Assembly (NCBI GenBank): GCA_020746105.1
Contig: CM036632.1
Coordinates: 5,022,001 to 5,086,000, forward strand
Length of the DNA stretch: 64,000 nucleotides
Source of the DNA: Trogon surrucura
Lineage: Eukaryota > Chordata > Aves > Trogoniformes > Trogonidae
Direction of reading: 5' to 3'
Of the stretch, positions 47,122 through 59,700 are shown piece after piece. A model generated the notes under the pieces. It was not told the DNA's origin, ran no database searches, and was given only the letters and a program-made list of their open reading frames with translations. Each line of letters opens with the position of its first letter. The first letter of the stretch is position 1. The translations under genes and the position numbers were made by a program.

Positions 47122-47127
47122 TTTAAA
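47122..47127 (-). promoter_or_regulatory. TATA-like box, LFNG promoter
   Basis: TTTAAA (palindromic) flanked by G/C-rich sequence and GC boxes lies 84 nt upstream of the ATG. A start site about 30 nt downstream (near 47095) would give a 5' leader of some 55 nt. Inferred. Confidence 0.45.
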
Positions 47128-50100
47128 GCGCCCCCGCCCCGCCCGGGGAGGGACGGGCCCGGGGCCGCCCCCTCGGGGGGGCGTGGGCAGCGGGGACCCG
47201 GCCCTGCCCCAGCGCCAGCTCCGCGTGTCTCCCCCTCCCCGCCGCGTCTTCCCCGCCTGCCCCTCGGCCCCTGCCCATCTCCCGCCTGTGCCTCGGCCGC
47301 GGCCGGGGAGCGTGGCGGCGAGCGGGCAGGGTGCCCGCGCCTCCTCCTCCTCCCCTCCCGTCGAAGAGCCGGGGGATGGTGGGCAGGGTGCAGGGTGGGG
47401 GTCTCTGCAGCCCTCCCCCCCAGCATGCGTTCGCCCTCCCACTCGCTCTAAGCCGGCTTTTTCCCAGAGCGCTGCACCGAGGTTTTCTCGTTTTCTCACA
47501 GCCATGTCCAAGAAGCTACCAGAAAAGCTGACCAGCCTGACCAAAGTCCAGGCAGCTTTCCCATCAGTCTCTTCTGAGGCCAAGCATAATTTAAAAAAAA
47601 TAATAATAAAAAAATAACAAAAACCCAACAAAACCAAACCCCCAAAAGCCACAGTGCTCTTCGCGCTTCCACCAAGTTCCAGCTTGGTGGATAAATCCGG
47701 GAATGGGCGCCGGGGATGTCTGTTCCCATCCCTGCTCCATCAGATCTTAGAAATGCTCCCAGACCTGACTAACTGCATCCCGGGTGCTCTGGAGCTGGCG
47801 GGCAACCCCAAAATGCAGGGGTGTTTGAAATAAATGCTACAGAGACACCAAACAAGCCCCCACTCTCCCCCCGCCCAGTAATCACTAACCATGATAACAA
47901 TGCCTTGTTAAATGAGACACTGTTTTTCCAACCAGGCAGTGGGAGATGTGGTGGCTGCAAGGGCAAACTGGGTTGAAATATGGTCCCTGATGTGCCACCA
48001 ACCTGCTATTTTACTGACGCCAAATCCTGGGGCCTCTTTTCTCCCTTATCCTCTGTCTCTGCAGGCAGGGAGCTCTTGGGGTTTTCTCTCCCAGCGTGTG
48101 CACTGCTACACGGAGGCAGATTTGGGTTTGGGCCTGGGCTGCAATGTAATGCCATAATCAGGGGCTGCTGCATTTTTGGGCAGGGACCTTGTCCAACTTG
48201 CATTTTTCCTGCTGTCACGTGCTCCATTCATCGCTGGCACTGGATAAACAATACCATAATACCAGGCAGGACGAAGCAGGGAAGCTGCTTCCTCAGGCAA
48301 GCCCCAGCATTTTCTGATCTGAGGCTATACATTCCCTTGGTCAGCCCTTGAACTATGGCCTGAGGCTAGAAATGCTCAGGGAGACTGTGGGTTTTGGTTG
48401 CAGGGCACTGCCCACATCTGGGGAGAGACCTGTGCTGCCAGAGAAGCTTCCCATAATAAAAGAAAAAAACCCCATCAGTTAGACCATACAAACACAGGAA
48501 CCAAATCCCACACTCCCCACTTCCCGCTATTGCTGCAGAGCCCAGCCTTCCAGTTTCAATTTGCTTTCTTTATATTTGGGCCCCCTTTGTCTCCAACCCG
48601 ATGGCACAGCAACCACGGCTCAAGAGGCAGCTGAAAAGCCTGATCGGCAAAACCCTGAATGAAGAAAGAGCCCCTTTCTCCAGGAACCAAAAGGGGAGGA
48701 AAAGCACTTTTCCCCCGACCAGCTGCTCTCCCGCTCCTGCAGCCTCGACGCTGGCCAGGGACACACGCCACGGCCAGATGTTGGGGTCCCGGCCGGCGCC
48801 GCGGGGCAAGTGACAATGCGGGCTCTGTGTACCGCTGGCCCCCGAGCGACACATCAGGGTCTGCCGAGCCGCTGTGCTGCCGCCAGCACAGGCACAAGGG
48901 CTCTCCCGGTCCTGCATCACTGCCTGTAAACCCTTTCTCAGAGTTGGTACTCAGCCTAGCCCGGCTGCTGGGGCTCAGCGAGCTGCGCTGGTGAGGGGAA
49001 GCTGTGATATCGGCAGTATTGTCCCGCCAAAGCAAGACTCCCCCGGGATTGTCCGGCTGCTGGCAATGTCCCCACAGGCTTCCTCTCCGGGCGCCTGACC
49101 TCCTGGCTTGGCCCTCGCCTGCCACGTGGACATCCCCAGCGAGGTTCTGTCCCGCTTGGGGAAACGGTGACAGGATGAGTGGTCACCCTGCTTACCCCTT
49201 GGTAGGCACGGGATAGTACCCAAGGAGCAGAGAGAAGGAGGCCACTGTGGGGAGGATGCTCTCAGGAATGCCCTGTGCCTGTTTCATTGGCATTCAGCAA
49301 CACTTCTGGGTACAAAGAACCTAAGCCTAACCAGGCTGGCGCCAGCACCAGACAAATCTGGGTGCCCCGTAAATACAAGGGTCAGGAGAGAGGGATAGAA
49401 TCATGGCTGCATCGGAGAAGGGATGCCAGGGCTGGGTCAGGAGTGGCATCTCACTCCTTCTCCCCCAAAGAATCCTGTTTTGGACAGGTTCCCTAACTCA
49501 CTCTACTGAGATGTCAGTAGCTGCAGGGTTGTGGTGTGCTCCCTGCTCTGCCTACCCCTGCAGGGATGGGTCGGAGCCAGAATCTGCTGCCGAAGTCCCC
49601 CAAATCTCAGGGATATGCCCTTTGCAGAGGAACTCCAACAGCTCATTCACACTGCAAATTAACCCTGCTAAAACCCCATTACTGTTTTTCCACTGGAGCT
49701 GGCTGCATTCAGACCTGCATGGGCCCAGGGCCGGGACTGCACGTGGGGCGTCTCCCTTTCAGCCATACCACGGTATTAGCTTAGCTTAAATTGGTTTAAA
49801 CCCTCCGCATCACCCCCACTTGCAGCCTGACCTCAGCACTCAATAGGTGGTCCCTAAGAGGCTCCCAGGTTCTCAGGGCTGCTAAAAATGGTTAATAAAT
49901 CCCCAGGAATAAAGTGTTCAGGTCATCCGAGAGAAACGCCTCGCTCAGGGTGCAAAGCTACATTGTCCACCCGGAACGATTTACGCGCTTCATCGGACAG
50001 GGGTTAAAAGTTCTGTCAGGCGCCGACTTCACCGACATCGTGTGGGTATTTAGTGGGGTTCAGCTCCGATGGGCGGTGGGCAGCTTCTGCCCTGATCGTG

Positions 50101-53100
50101 TGGCTGAGGCATGCGAGGGAGATGTTGGAGGAAGGCTGCCCAGGATCTGGATCATGCCTGCAGTCCCCCTCTCACCCCCCGCATTTTCTTTCTGGGATTT
50201 TCTGAGAGCACAAAAGAGACTTTGCATCAATTACTGGTAGGAAAATGGCAGCGCCCCGCGGCAGACTTCTGTGCTCCCCGGGCCGGGTTTGGTTAACTTC
50301 CCATTGTCTGACGGGCTCTGCTATTCAGGGCCGGTGCAAGGGCTCAGTTTTTTTCGTCTATTGGATTTTTTTAACCAGCTTGGGAACATAAAACCTTCCT
50401 TCCCATGTAGCAGAGGGTCTGGCAGTGCCACTGGGGTGGCTGCAGAGAATGGAGCACGTTGCTGCCTCTCTACCCAGCACCCAAATCATTAGCAATGAGT
50501 GCTGGTGATGCATCTCATGATACTGAACTGTCCCCAGCCTCATCATGCCCTGATGTGCTCTGGCACTGCTTTATGCTACAAAGCCCATCCATCCTCCATG
50601 GCCTCAGACCCTACATCGCTTTCTCCTTCCACCTCGGGGGACTGTGGGTCCCCTCATCGGAGCGGAGCGGGGGGACACGATTCGATCCGTGCAGGGCACT
50701 TGGAGATCCCACGGGGGCCGGGGGGCTATACAAATGCAAAGCGTTATTATTTTCCCGGGGCTGAAGCAGAGGCCTGAGAAAGGTTGAGTGAGAGAGGCAG
50801 CGAACGGGGAACAGCGGGGGATTTAGCTCCTGAAAAGGAGCCGGGGAAAAAAAGCGGGCGAAGAGCTTCATTGTGCATTGGGCAGAGGGGGTCACGAGCA
50901 AGTTAAACTGGTTAATGTATTGGAGCAGCTTCCTCCGAGCTGCTGGGAGCAAGCAAAGCCCTGCAACAAAAGGCCGAGGGAGCATTCTTGCGGGGAAAGT
51001 GGGCTCTCTTTAAAAGGATTTGATTTCTTTTCTGTCAGTTGAATGGAATTTGGTGGTGACTCCTCCAGGTCTAAGAATTTGGGGCTTTGGTGGTGGCGGG
51101 AGGGGACAGTCCCCGTCCTCCCCTCCCCGCGCCCGCATTCTTCTCCATCTCCAAGCCCGCTGCCCCCAGATTACGGCCCCCGGTGTTGCGGGGGGAGAGG
51201 GGCTTGGGGAGCACAAGCAGTCCCGTAGACCTGTTGATCCTGAAAGAAAGCGAGGGGCACGGGGCCGTCCCCGCCTGGCCTGGTTTCTCATGCTCCCTAT
51301 TCAGCCCAGAGGAGGGGAGGGAGATGTGGGGAGAGGGGAGGGCAGTGGCACAGCCGCCACTGATTTAATGCCTCTCTTGGAGCTTCGTGGTCAAGGTGGA
51401 TCTCAGCGGGGTTTCGGCAGTGTAAGGTGTGTGAGGGGAGCTTTCTGCTCCTCCCTTTGGGGAGTGAATTTTTAGTGGTAAAACCATGGTATGAAGGTAA
51501 AAACAGGAGGGAAAGGGAACCTGAACTAGCAACCCAGCTGGGCCCTATCCCATTTTCCTGCAGCCTTCGCACCCCTCTCCTCCAAGCAGCAGCTCCTGGG
51601 GCAGATGAGGACTGTCTCGGCATACCTGGCTCTCCCACCCCAAAATCTCTGGGCTGGCAGTCAGAAGCCTATCCACACTTTAACTGATAATGTGGGTTTG
51701 GCATGGTAAAAGAAAATAATTAATTATGCAGAGTTTAAGTGACTGGTGGCCCTGCACTGCATGAGCTATTGCAGAGCCACAGTCTTTGGCTGCGGTCAGT
51801 TAGGTGGTCAGACAGACAGAGGTGAGTGGAGCAGCAAAGGCTCCCATCAACAGTGCTCAGGTCACTCTGCCTCAGTTTCCCAAGAGGTGATGTGCCTCCA
51901 GCAGAGATCCCATGGTCCCTTGGGCAGCTGGTTGTCTGAGAGATTCACTTATGGGCTGCTCACAGAGGCCCTCCATGTCTGTCTGTACAGGCAGGATCCG
52001 AGTACAACAAGCTGAGGTCACGGCTTGATGCAGATGATGGCCAGTCTGTCCCAAGCTCCTTCTAGCCAGAGGTGGGGTCAGAGGAGCTTGCAACTCCTGG
52101 CCTTTAATTTCTGGCCTCTCATTCTTTCTGGCCCCAATTTTTTCTCATTGCTGCCCTGAGCTGTCCCTCTCCACACTGCCTTTCTGAAGATGTGCCAGGA
52201 GATGATGTCAGGGCAAGCGTTTAGAGATTACCCCAAGGAGGAGGCAGGAATTAAGACTCATGCTGGGCTGGGCTGGACTGGACAAAGGCCCAGTGAACCC
52301 AGTGTCATGTCTCCAGCAAGAGTTGAACTGGAGTATAGGGAACAGCAAATAAAGGAAGGCTGGTCCCAAACCCCATCGCATCCCCATCTGACAGCTGCTG
52401 CTGTGGGTCCTGTGCAAAGATTCTTGCCTCTTGCAGAGGCCAGAACCAAGGTAGGCAGCAAGTGGGAACAGGTGAAGTTTGGCCTCAAAATGCCACACCC
52501 CAGCCCAGCTTAGGGCAGACCCCAGATGTGGCCAGCTGTGCCCGAAGCCACGGACATAAGCAGTGCTGGGACCGTCCTAGTTTGGGACATCAAGGAGCTG
52601 AGACGAGCCCAGGTGGGTACTTGCCCCCATTGCTCCCATCCAACTCAGCACTCGTGTTAATGACTCCCTAAATCTTCTACTTTAAGGTCCATGTTTGATG
52701 CAGTGGCTGGACTCTCCCCCTCCATGATGGGACACCAGCCACTCCTTCCCTGCTCACAGCTACCTGCAGCTCCAGGTCTCCAAAACCTCCCAGGGAAGGG
52801 AGCCAGGGAGAGGATCAAGGATGCATTTTAACTCCTTGCCTGAACCTGAGGATCTCAGTGCCTGCAGCTCACTCTGGAGCAGCGATAGCTCCTGCAGCTG
52901 CCTTTGCACACCCATTGCATCCAGCCCAGATCAGATACGTGTGTCACCCTGGCCCTGACACGCTCCTGCCAAGGCTATTTCCAAATGTTCGCTTCCCCCA
53001 GGGAACTTGGCTTCCCTCTGGGCCTCCACAGCTTCTTGGCTTCTTCCTTGCTCCTGGGGTGTCCTGATGAAGTTGCTGAGTGGTTTTGCAAAGGTAGATC

Positions 53101-53389
53101 GGTGAGGCAATATTCACCCACCGCTTCCCCCAGCTTGCCTTGGTGGTCTGCAAAAGCCCCTTCCCCACCGCACCCCTGGGAAATTGTTCGCTCCATTTCC
53201 CCTGCAAAAGGGATTAAAAGCAACAGTTCATTTTTCATGTGATGTTAGTTTAAATAGGAATTTCACTGCTCTGGCTTCTCCTGGTTTCCGGGAGCCAAAG
53301 CTGTGAGAGGGTGGTATTACTGCTGTGTGAGGCAGGGAGGAGGAGGAGGAGGGAGGTGGGAGTTGAAAGGGGGAAAGGGGCGGGAGACG

Positions 53390-53710
53390 TGCGGGGGTGA
53401 AGATGGGATTAAAGCATCCCATTAGAATTTCTGTTTTTGGAAAGCTCACAAAAATGTTGACATGTAGCATGACTAACATAGTGCAAATGTCAGCCCGGCT
53501 CTGCGAACGGGGGCCCTCACTCTCTTCCCAACACGCTGGCCCCCTTTTAAGGCAAAAATATACAATGAGCCGCACAATGGCTGAATTCCAGAGAGCAGCG
53601 CTAATTGTTCCTTGCTCACGTCGTAGGGCTAATTGCTTCGCTGAAACTATTCGTGCCTGGCCTAGATCCCACGTGTTTTTACCATTAATTAAGAGAGAAA
53701 AGCTGGGGCC
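53390..53710. promoter_or_regulatory. Enhancer-like non-coding block upstream of LFNG
   Basis: Unique sequence with two CTAATTG words (53601, 53629), TTAATTAA (53685-53692), an E-box CACGTG (53670-53675) and an ACAATGG SOX-like word near 53572, all within about 130 nt. Texture resembles conserved developmental enhancers. No alignment available. Confidence 0.4.
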
Positions 53711-56700
53711 AGGAAATGCGATGAGAAAAAGGCAGGCAGGGATGGAGGACAGGTCGGGTGCCCTAACCTGGAGAGAAGACGTGCTGGATGTGCTCTGGCG
53801 GGTGGGCAGGCAGAGAACAGCCTCTGTGCCAGCCTCCAGCAGGACTGAAGTTGTGCAGGCACCCAGGAGAAGTGTGGGAGACTAGGGCAGCTCATGAGCC
53901 TGGTGAGACCAGACATGAGATGGAGCAATGCCACCAGTGGCAAATGTTTGCAAGAAACACCTTCATCCAACTGCTCAGTGGCTGCTCCAAGGCTCAGGCA
54001 GACAACAAGGGTATGCATAGGTCTTCACTTCATACCATAATTAGAAGGTCTGTCCATTTACAGACCATGTGCAAAGTTTGATCAGGACCCAAAAAGGGGA
54101 ACAATAGATGAGCAGGAAATGCCTTTTGATGGCTGCTTATTGTCTTCCACCTTCTAGGGGAACTGGAAGTTTAACTATAGTCTTCCTCTGTCAGGTATTC
54201 CTGTATAGCTTGGTCCTCAGAGGATGCGCCTGGACCACAGGTCTGGTGCTGGACTCCATTGTGCTGAGGAATGTGCTTGTGCTTTTCCCTTTGAATAGCT
54301 CCTCCGAGACTGCAGTGACCCAGAAACTTTGCTGGGCCCCAGCACAACCCCTCCAAGGGAGAAAGGTTTACTTACAGGTGCTACTGTCTCCTCCAAGGTG
54401 CAGCACAGCATCTCTGCTGCCTCTCACCACACCACTTTGCTGCAGGTGATGCCTCTCCCCACGCTGTAAGCAGGAGTGGGCACACAGGGTTTAGTATTAG
54501 CACTTGTTTCCCTTCCCATCCATCTTATAGAGCACTGTTTGCTCCACAGTATCCTCTGGGAAGCCTTCACTTGGGCTGTGCAGTTTCATAGACAGAGAAA
54601 GACATTTAATATATATAGTCTGACACTGAAGAGCAGCATCTTCTAGTGTGGACCCTGGCGGAGCGATCTGTAACTCATGGAGGCATTTCATCCCTCTGTG
54701 AATGCAAACAGCTCGGGATTCCTTCATTGCACATCTACATATCTTCCTCTGGTGAGAAGATGCCAGGAGAGCTCCCAGCACTTAGGATCACAGCAATGAA
54801 ATTTGCACTTGGCAATTGTTCACCGATCTCCATGTCAGAACAGCTCTTGGCCTTATCAGCAATACTCCTGGTGGGTTTGGGCACTCAGCAAAATCATTTG
54901 AGATCAGTGTGAAAAGATTGCAGCACACTTCAGAGTTCAGTTCTCAAAGTGAACCTGGCTCCAGCATCTGCTAGTGCTGCAGAATAGCCCCAGGAGCTCT
55001 GCTGATGGGCTCTCACACCCCTGTGGATAGAGGACCTGTGACATTGGTGGCTGGAGGCGATTTCTTCCAGCTGCCCCAGAGGTGAGGCATGTGCTTGGAC
55101 TCTGCATCCCTCCCAGTCCAAGGCTCTTGGCTTTCAAGTCTCTTGAAAATAGGAAGTGCTTTGACCAGCTGCAAATGAAGGAGGGATTAGCCACACTGAG
55201 CTCAACCACGAGCAGGTACGGAAACAGCTGAAAATGGGGAACCCAAGCTTCAAACTCTTCTCAGAAAATCTGCAATTCTCTGCCTCAGTATAACAAGTGG
55301 GATCTTCTCTTTGTGTTTCCATAAAAGCCCACAGGAACACACCCACACCCTGAGGACAAGGACGTTAACAAACACTGGAATTTACAACAGTGATTTATGC
55401 AGAAGAAAGGCTCCAGGTGAGAAGGACTGATACTTAACAAAGAGAGAAGGAATTCTTCATAGACGCAAATGCAATACTTGTAAGTCAATATTTGCTCTTG
55501 CAATATTGGCACACACAGAAACGGTTTTCCAGCATGAATAGGTTTCAGGCCAGCTGCTCTAGGATGGTGTTGTTTAGAAACATTCAGATCCACTTCTTAA
55601 ACTTCATTAAGAATGTTTTTTTTTTTTTAAAGCCTTTGGGGAGCTAACAGTCTTTTATGACAGGTCTTTATAGGCATTGAAATCCACCAGTGCCATGGGG
55701 TGGCCTCATGGTAGCTAATCAAGAACAGATGATCCCTTTGGGAAGAGAATATTTTAAACCCCCAAAACACAGACAAGTCAGAACAAATCCATGTGGCAAT
55801 AAGAGAGTTGAGAACATTTGTCTCTAGGTCAGTTGGTCATAGACAAACCCCTGGATGGTATTTATTCTGGGACTATCCCCTGACCCCATGCATGCTTCCA
55901 GCTTCCTCTGTCTGTTGGAACCTCACAGCAAGACATCCAGTGCTGGTCACTCATTTGAGGTGTTGAGCAGTCCCTTTGAAGTTACTGTGATGTGTGCATG
56001 AGCAGGGTGCCTGTGATGCTCAGGTGACATTAGGACCTGCTGGCCCATGTGTACTGCAAGCCAACATCCCTGCCCCACTCCCTTATGTTTGTCCCATACA
56101 AAGAGCCTGGTGAGGAAGTCCTCAACCAAGGGATGTGTAAAGATGCTCCCAACACCCAGAGAGGCCAAGAGATTTTCCCCAGACCTGGATTTATTTACAT
56201 AAAAGAGGAAGCAGAGTCAGAATACTGGAAATTAATTTTTCCTGTCTGGAAGGGGAGAAAATATCCCAGCCTAGCCACTGTACTCTGTGCTCTGGGACCA
56301 TCTGTCCCAGTTTGTGAGGTACACTGGGACTCGTGGGCGTTCTGTGTCACCTGCTGTCCTGCTGTGACAACATGAGCCGAGAAGTAGAGCAAGTGTACTG
56401 TAGGCAGGGAAACCAAGATGTAATGTAGAACTGTACAGTATTTCTGCATACCACTTGCAAAATCTTAAGTCAGTGACCATCATCAAAAGCTGGTAGCAAA
56501 AAATGAGGAAACTCCTTATTCCTGTTCCCCATGGCTCAGAGAAGTTTGCGTCAGGAAGGGCGGAGGCGACGCATTTTGTACTCTTGGAAGGAACTAGGCG
56601 TCCTCAACAAAGGGATTGCTCCTCTTGCTGCTGCAGAATGACCTCTGTCCTTCATCCCATGAGGGTCCCCTTTGTCCCCCATTCCCTGACCTTGAAGGAC

Positions 56701-59700
56701 CACATCTAAGGATGACAAGGGCATTTCTTTTGGGTTCTGTATTGCCCAATTAGACAATTAACTGCAATCTCCTTTTAAGAATAGCATCCTGTGCATGAGA
56801 TGTCCACTCTGGTGGAGAAAAGGCAATATTCAAGAACAGCTATCCTGGGGTTTACACTCAGAGTAATATGACTTTTATTCTGGAATAAGATGGTCGCTGG
56901 CTGCTCATCTGGAACAGGGTGCAGGGAGCATGCCAAGCCCATGGAGAGGATGCAGCCACCTGCCCCATAGGAAATGGGACTGTGGCCAGACAGTGTGGTT
57001 TGCACACACTGCTGGACAAGCACCCAGCGGCAGCAGCATCCTCCACTACCGACCTGGGCTGGATTCAAACTGGCAGCTGAGAGGGAAGAGGAAACCATAT
57101 TATATCGTTATCTCTCACCTTGCTTCCCTTTCGTAACAGACCCATCCCTTTGCAAAACAGAAAAACACAACGGTGCTTTGCAGGGACTGCCAGAGCCTGC
57201 ACGCTGAGCTGGGGCCAGCCAGGGCTGGAGCTCCCCTCACCGAGGGCCGTGCACAGGCAAGCCGTCATTTCCTCAAACTGGGTCAAATGCAAAAGAGAAA
57301 AGCTCAGGGAACAGCAAGACTTTGTTTCCCAGCTTGATCCCAGGCTCTGCAGGCTGGGATGCTGTCACAGACAAACTTTCCCTAGGAGGCAGGACTGTGC
57401 TTTTGGTAGCGAACCATCCCCAGCCCCCAGACCCTGCAGTGCCACCTAATTACTTTTACTAGGGACTTATATTATAAATGCCCAAACTAGCCAGAGGTAT
57501 GAATCAGAAATAGGTGGGGAAGGAGAGACTAAGCTCCCAAGATGGTTGCTGTCGTGCTCTTTCCTCGCGCTGCAGGACAGTCCAGTCTCTTTTTGGTTTA
57601 AGCTCCTGATGTCTCAATCCCAGGGTCTAACAGAGTGCGTGGCTGTCAGCTCTGCCCACCCTAATCCATTACTGTGGCCCCTCTACAGGCTCTCAGGAGT
57701 GACAGAGGCTGTTTCTCCTTTTTTCACATTGAGAAAATTCATGAGCTGGTTTCAGATTTGTTTTTCTTTCAAACTCGAGGCTTTGCAGATATTAAAATAT
57801 AATCCAGGAAGAATTTGCTTTGTGAGAGAAGAGTGTGGGATCACAGTGGGGAAAGGGGTCAGTGGGGGAGCGCAGGGAAATAGGGGTGGCAAAGGGATTT
57901 TCATTTCCCCTCTGTGTCCCATTGGGATTGAAGTTTTTACCTCCCTGCAAACAATAGTGACCAGTATGGGACCAGTTAGGGGCTCTGGGAGACTCCAGGC
58001 TTCCTGGAGCTGAGAATTTCTTTTTGCAGCAGAAATTTTAGACATTGCCCATGGTAATGGCAGAAGAAACACTCTTTGCAGATCATAAGAACTGAAGAAG
58101 TTGGCTGGGATCATGGAGAAATGAGAAGGAAGGAGAGAAGAAAAGATCTCTCCTGGTACCGAGCTGTTGCTCTGCATTTAAAAAAAAAAAAAGTGCAAAC
58201 AAATATAATTTGTGTTATAGGTAAACAAAGGAACTGACCAGGCAGGACAGGAAGGCAGGCCCCTGTCAGAGCCCTGTGTTGTGTGGGGAGATAAACAAGA
58301 ATCCTAGAAATGTGGAGAGAGACTTTAAGGTGATTGCTCAACGCGTGAGGAAATACGGGGCAAAAGCCAGATATCAGAGAGAGGAAGCTGGAAAAGGGCA
58401 GGCTGATACGAGCAATGAGGTCAATGCTGCAAAAATAGTGCAGGAAGGCTTCCCGGAGGCAGCGAGTCAGCAGAGCACGTGTGTCCCCATTGCTCCTCCC
58501 GCCTTAGATGTACAGGTGGTGAGGACTCACCAGCCCCGTGTCAGGTTAAAAAGGCTGAGTGATGGTGCGTTCAGTCCATCAAAGGCTTTGAAGCTGCAAA
58601 GCTGCAAATCCCATTCCACAGCACCTGCAGCTGAGCTTTATTCCCGAGGGAATACTTCCAGGTTGACACAGCTCCGTTGGCAAAGTCCCCTTGAGTTGCC
58701 CTAGCTGAGGCCACCACCCAAAGAGCATGCGGAATCGGTGGCTGCATCCACTGAAAACAACCGTTTTTCTTGAATGAGTATAAAACTGTCCCTGGCTAGC
58801 TCTCAGAGCAAACACAAGACAGACAGACTGCCCTCCTGGTGTGGGTTTGATCTCCAGCCCCATTGCATGGTGAGCTCATCTCTTCTGGACCACGAGGCAC
58901 ACTGCTGGGAGAGCAGCCAGCTGACCGGCGGCCCCACGAGCGCTGGCAGCACAGTCTGTTTGGGTTCCTGATATGCCAGGGGTCTTGAGGCTTGTTTTAA
59001 GTTCATCTGAGTTTGGCAGTTTCGATGGATTCTGCCTTTCTGGTCTGGTCACAAGCAGTTGGATGTTCATACCAATCTTGCTCTAAGACAAACAGCATCC
59101 ATAAATCTCTGGTTGAAGCCAAAAGAGTCTTGTCTTTCATTGCTCCATGATTTCCCCTCAGCCTTTTGAACCCCTGATGCCCCTACAAGCATGGAAGCCT
59201 TAATCAATGTCCTATCAAAAGCAGCAGAATAAATCTCATTATCTTGTGAGACAAGGTCACACTCCCTGTGTGGCCGGCTGGCAGCAGATGGGCCTGCTCC
59301 TTCGGTTGTCTTCTCTTTGCAGGAAGTCTTCCATCAATTCTTGCAATGCATGAACCTCTATATGTCCCCAAAACGCAGTTTCAGCACTTGTCCCTGCTGT
59401 GGCTTATTCAGTAGGTCACTGCTCAAACCAGAGGACTTCCCATCATGGTCCACCCTACTAATCCATCCTGCTCCAAGGAGACGATATGGTATGCTTCTGG
59501 TCTTGCCCCGAGGACCTCACTGGGGAATCTCCCATTAGGATCCAAAGCAATATTGAGTAACTTCTCTGGTTTTTTGAAATATAACTGGGTTTTCTTCAGT
59601 TACCTATGGAACAAGGGGTCTCTTTCAGGAGGAGGCTCTGCACTATAGTCCCTTGTGCTGGGTCAGTTTTGTTTCTCTAGTTCATCTGCCCTCTGCCCCC

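Larger units (their letters stand above)
46550..47480. promoter_or_regulatory. CpG island over LFNG promoter and exon 1
   Basis: Dense CG dinucleotides and very high G+C run from the end of intron 1 through exon 1 into the upstream flank, fading near 47480. GC boxes (CCCCGCCCC, CCGCCC) occur at 47130-47145. Confidence 0.8.

Noticed and set aside
47503-47617. Acceptor-like CACAG followed by an ATG frame starting MSKKLPEKLTSLTK
   Set aside because: Short, ends in an A/T simple run, no partner exon found and no known protein. Chance is likelier.
46632-47652. Long open frames on both strands over the LFNG promoter (264, 206 and 305 codons)
   Set aside because: They are Arg/Pro/Gly/Ala-rich shadows of the CpG island and of LFNG exon 1 in wrong frames.
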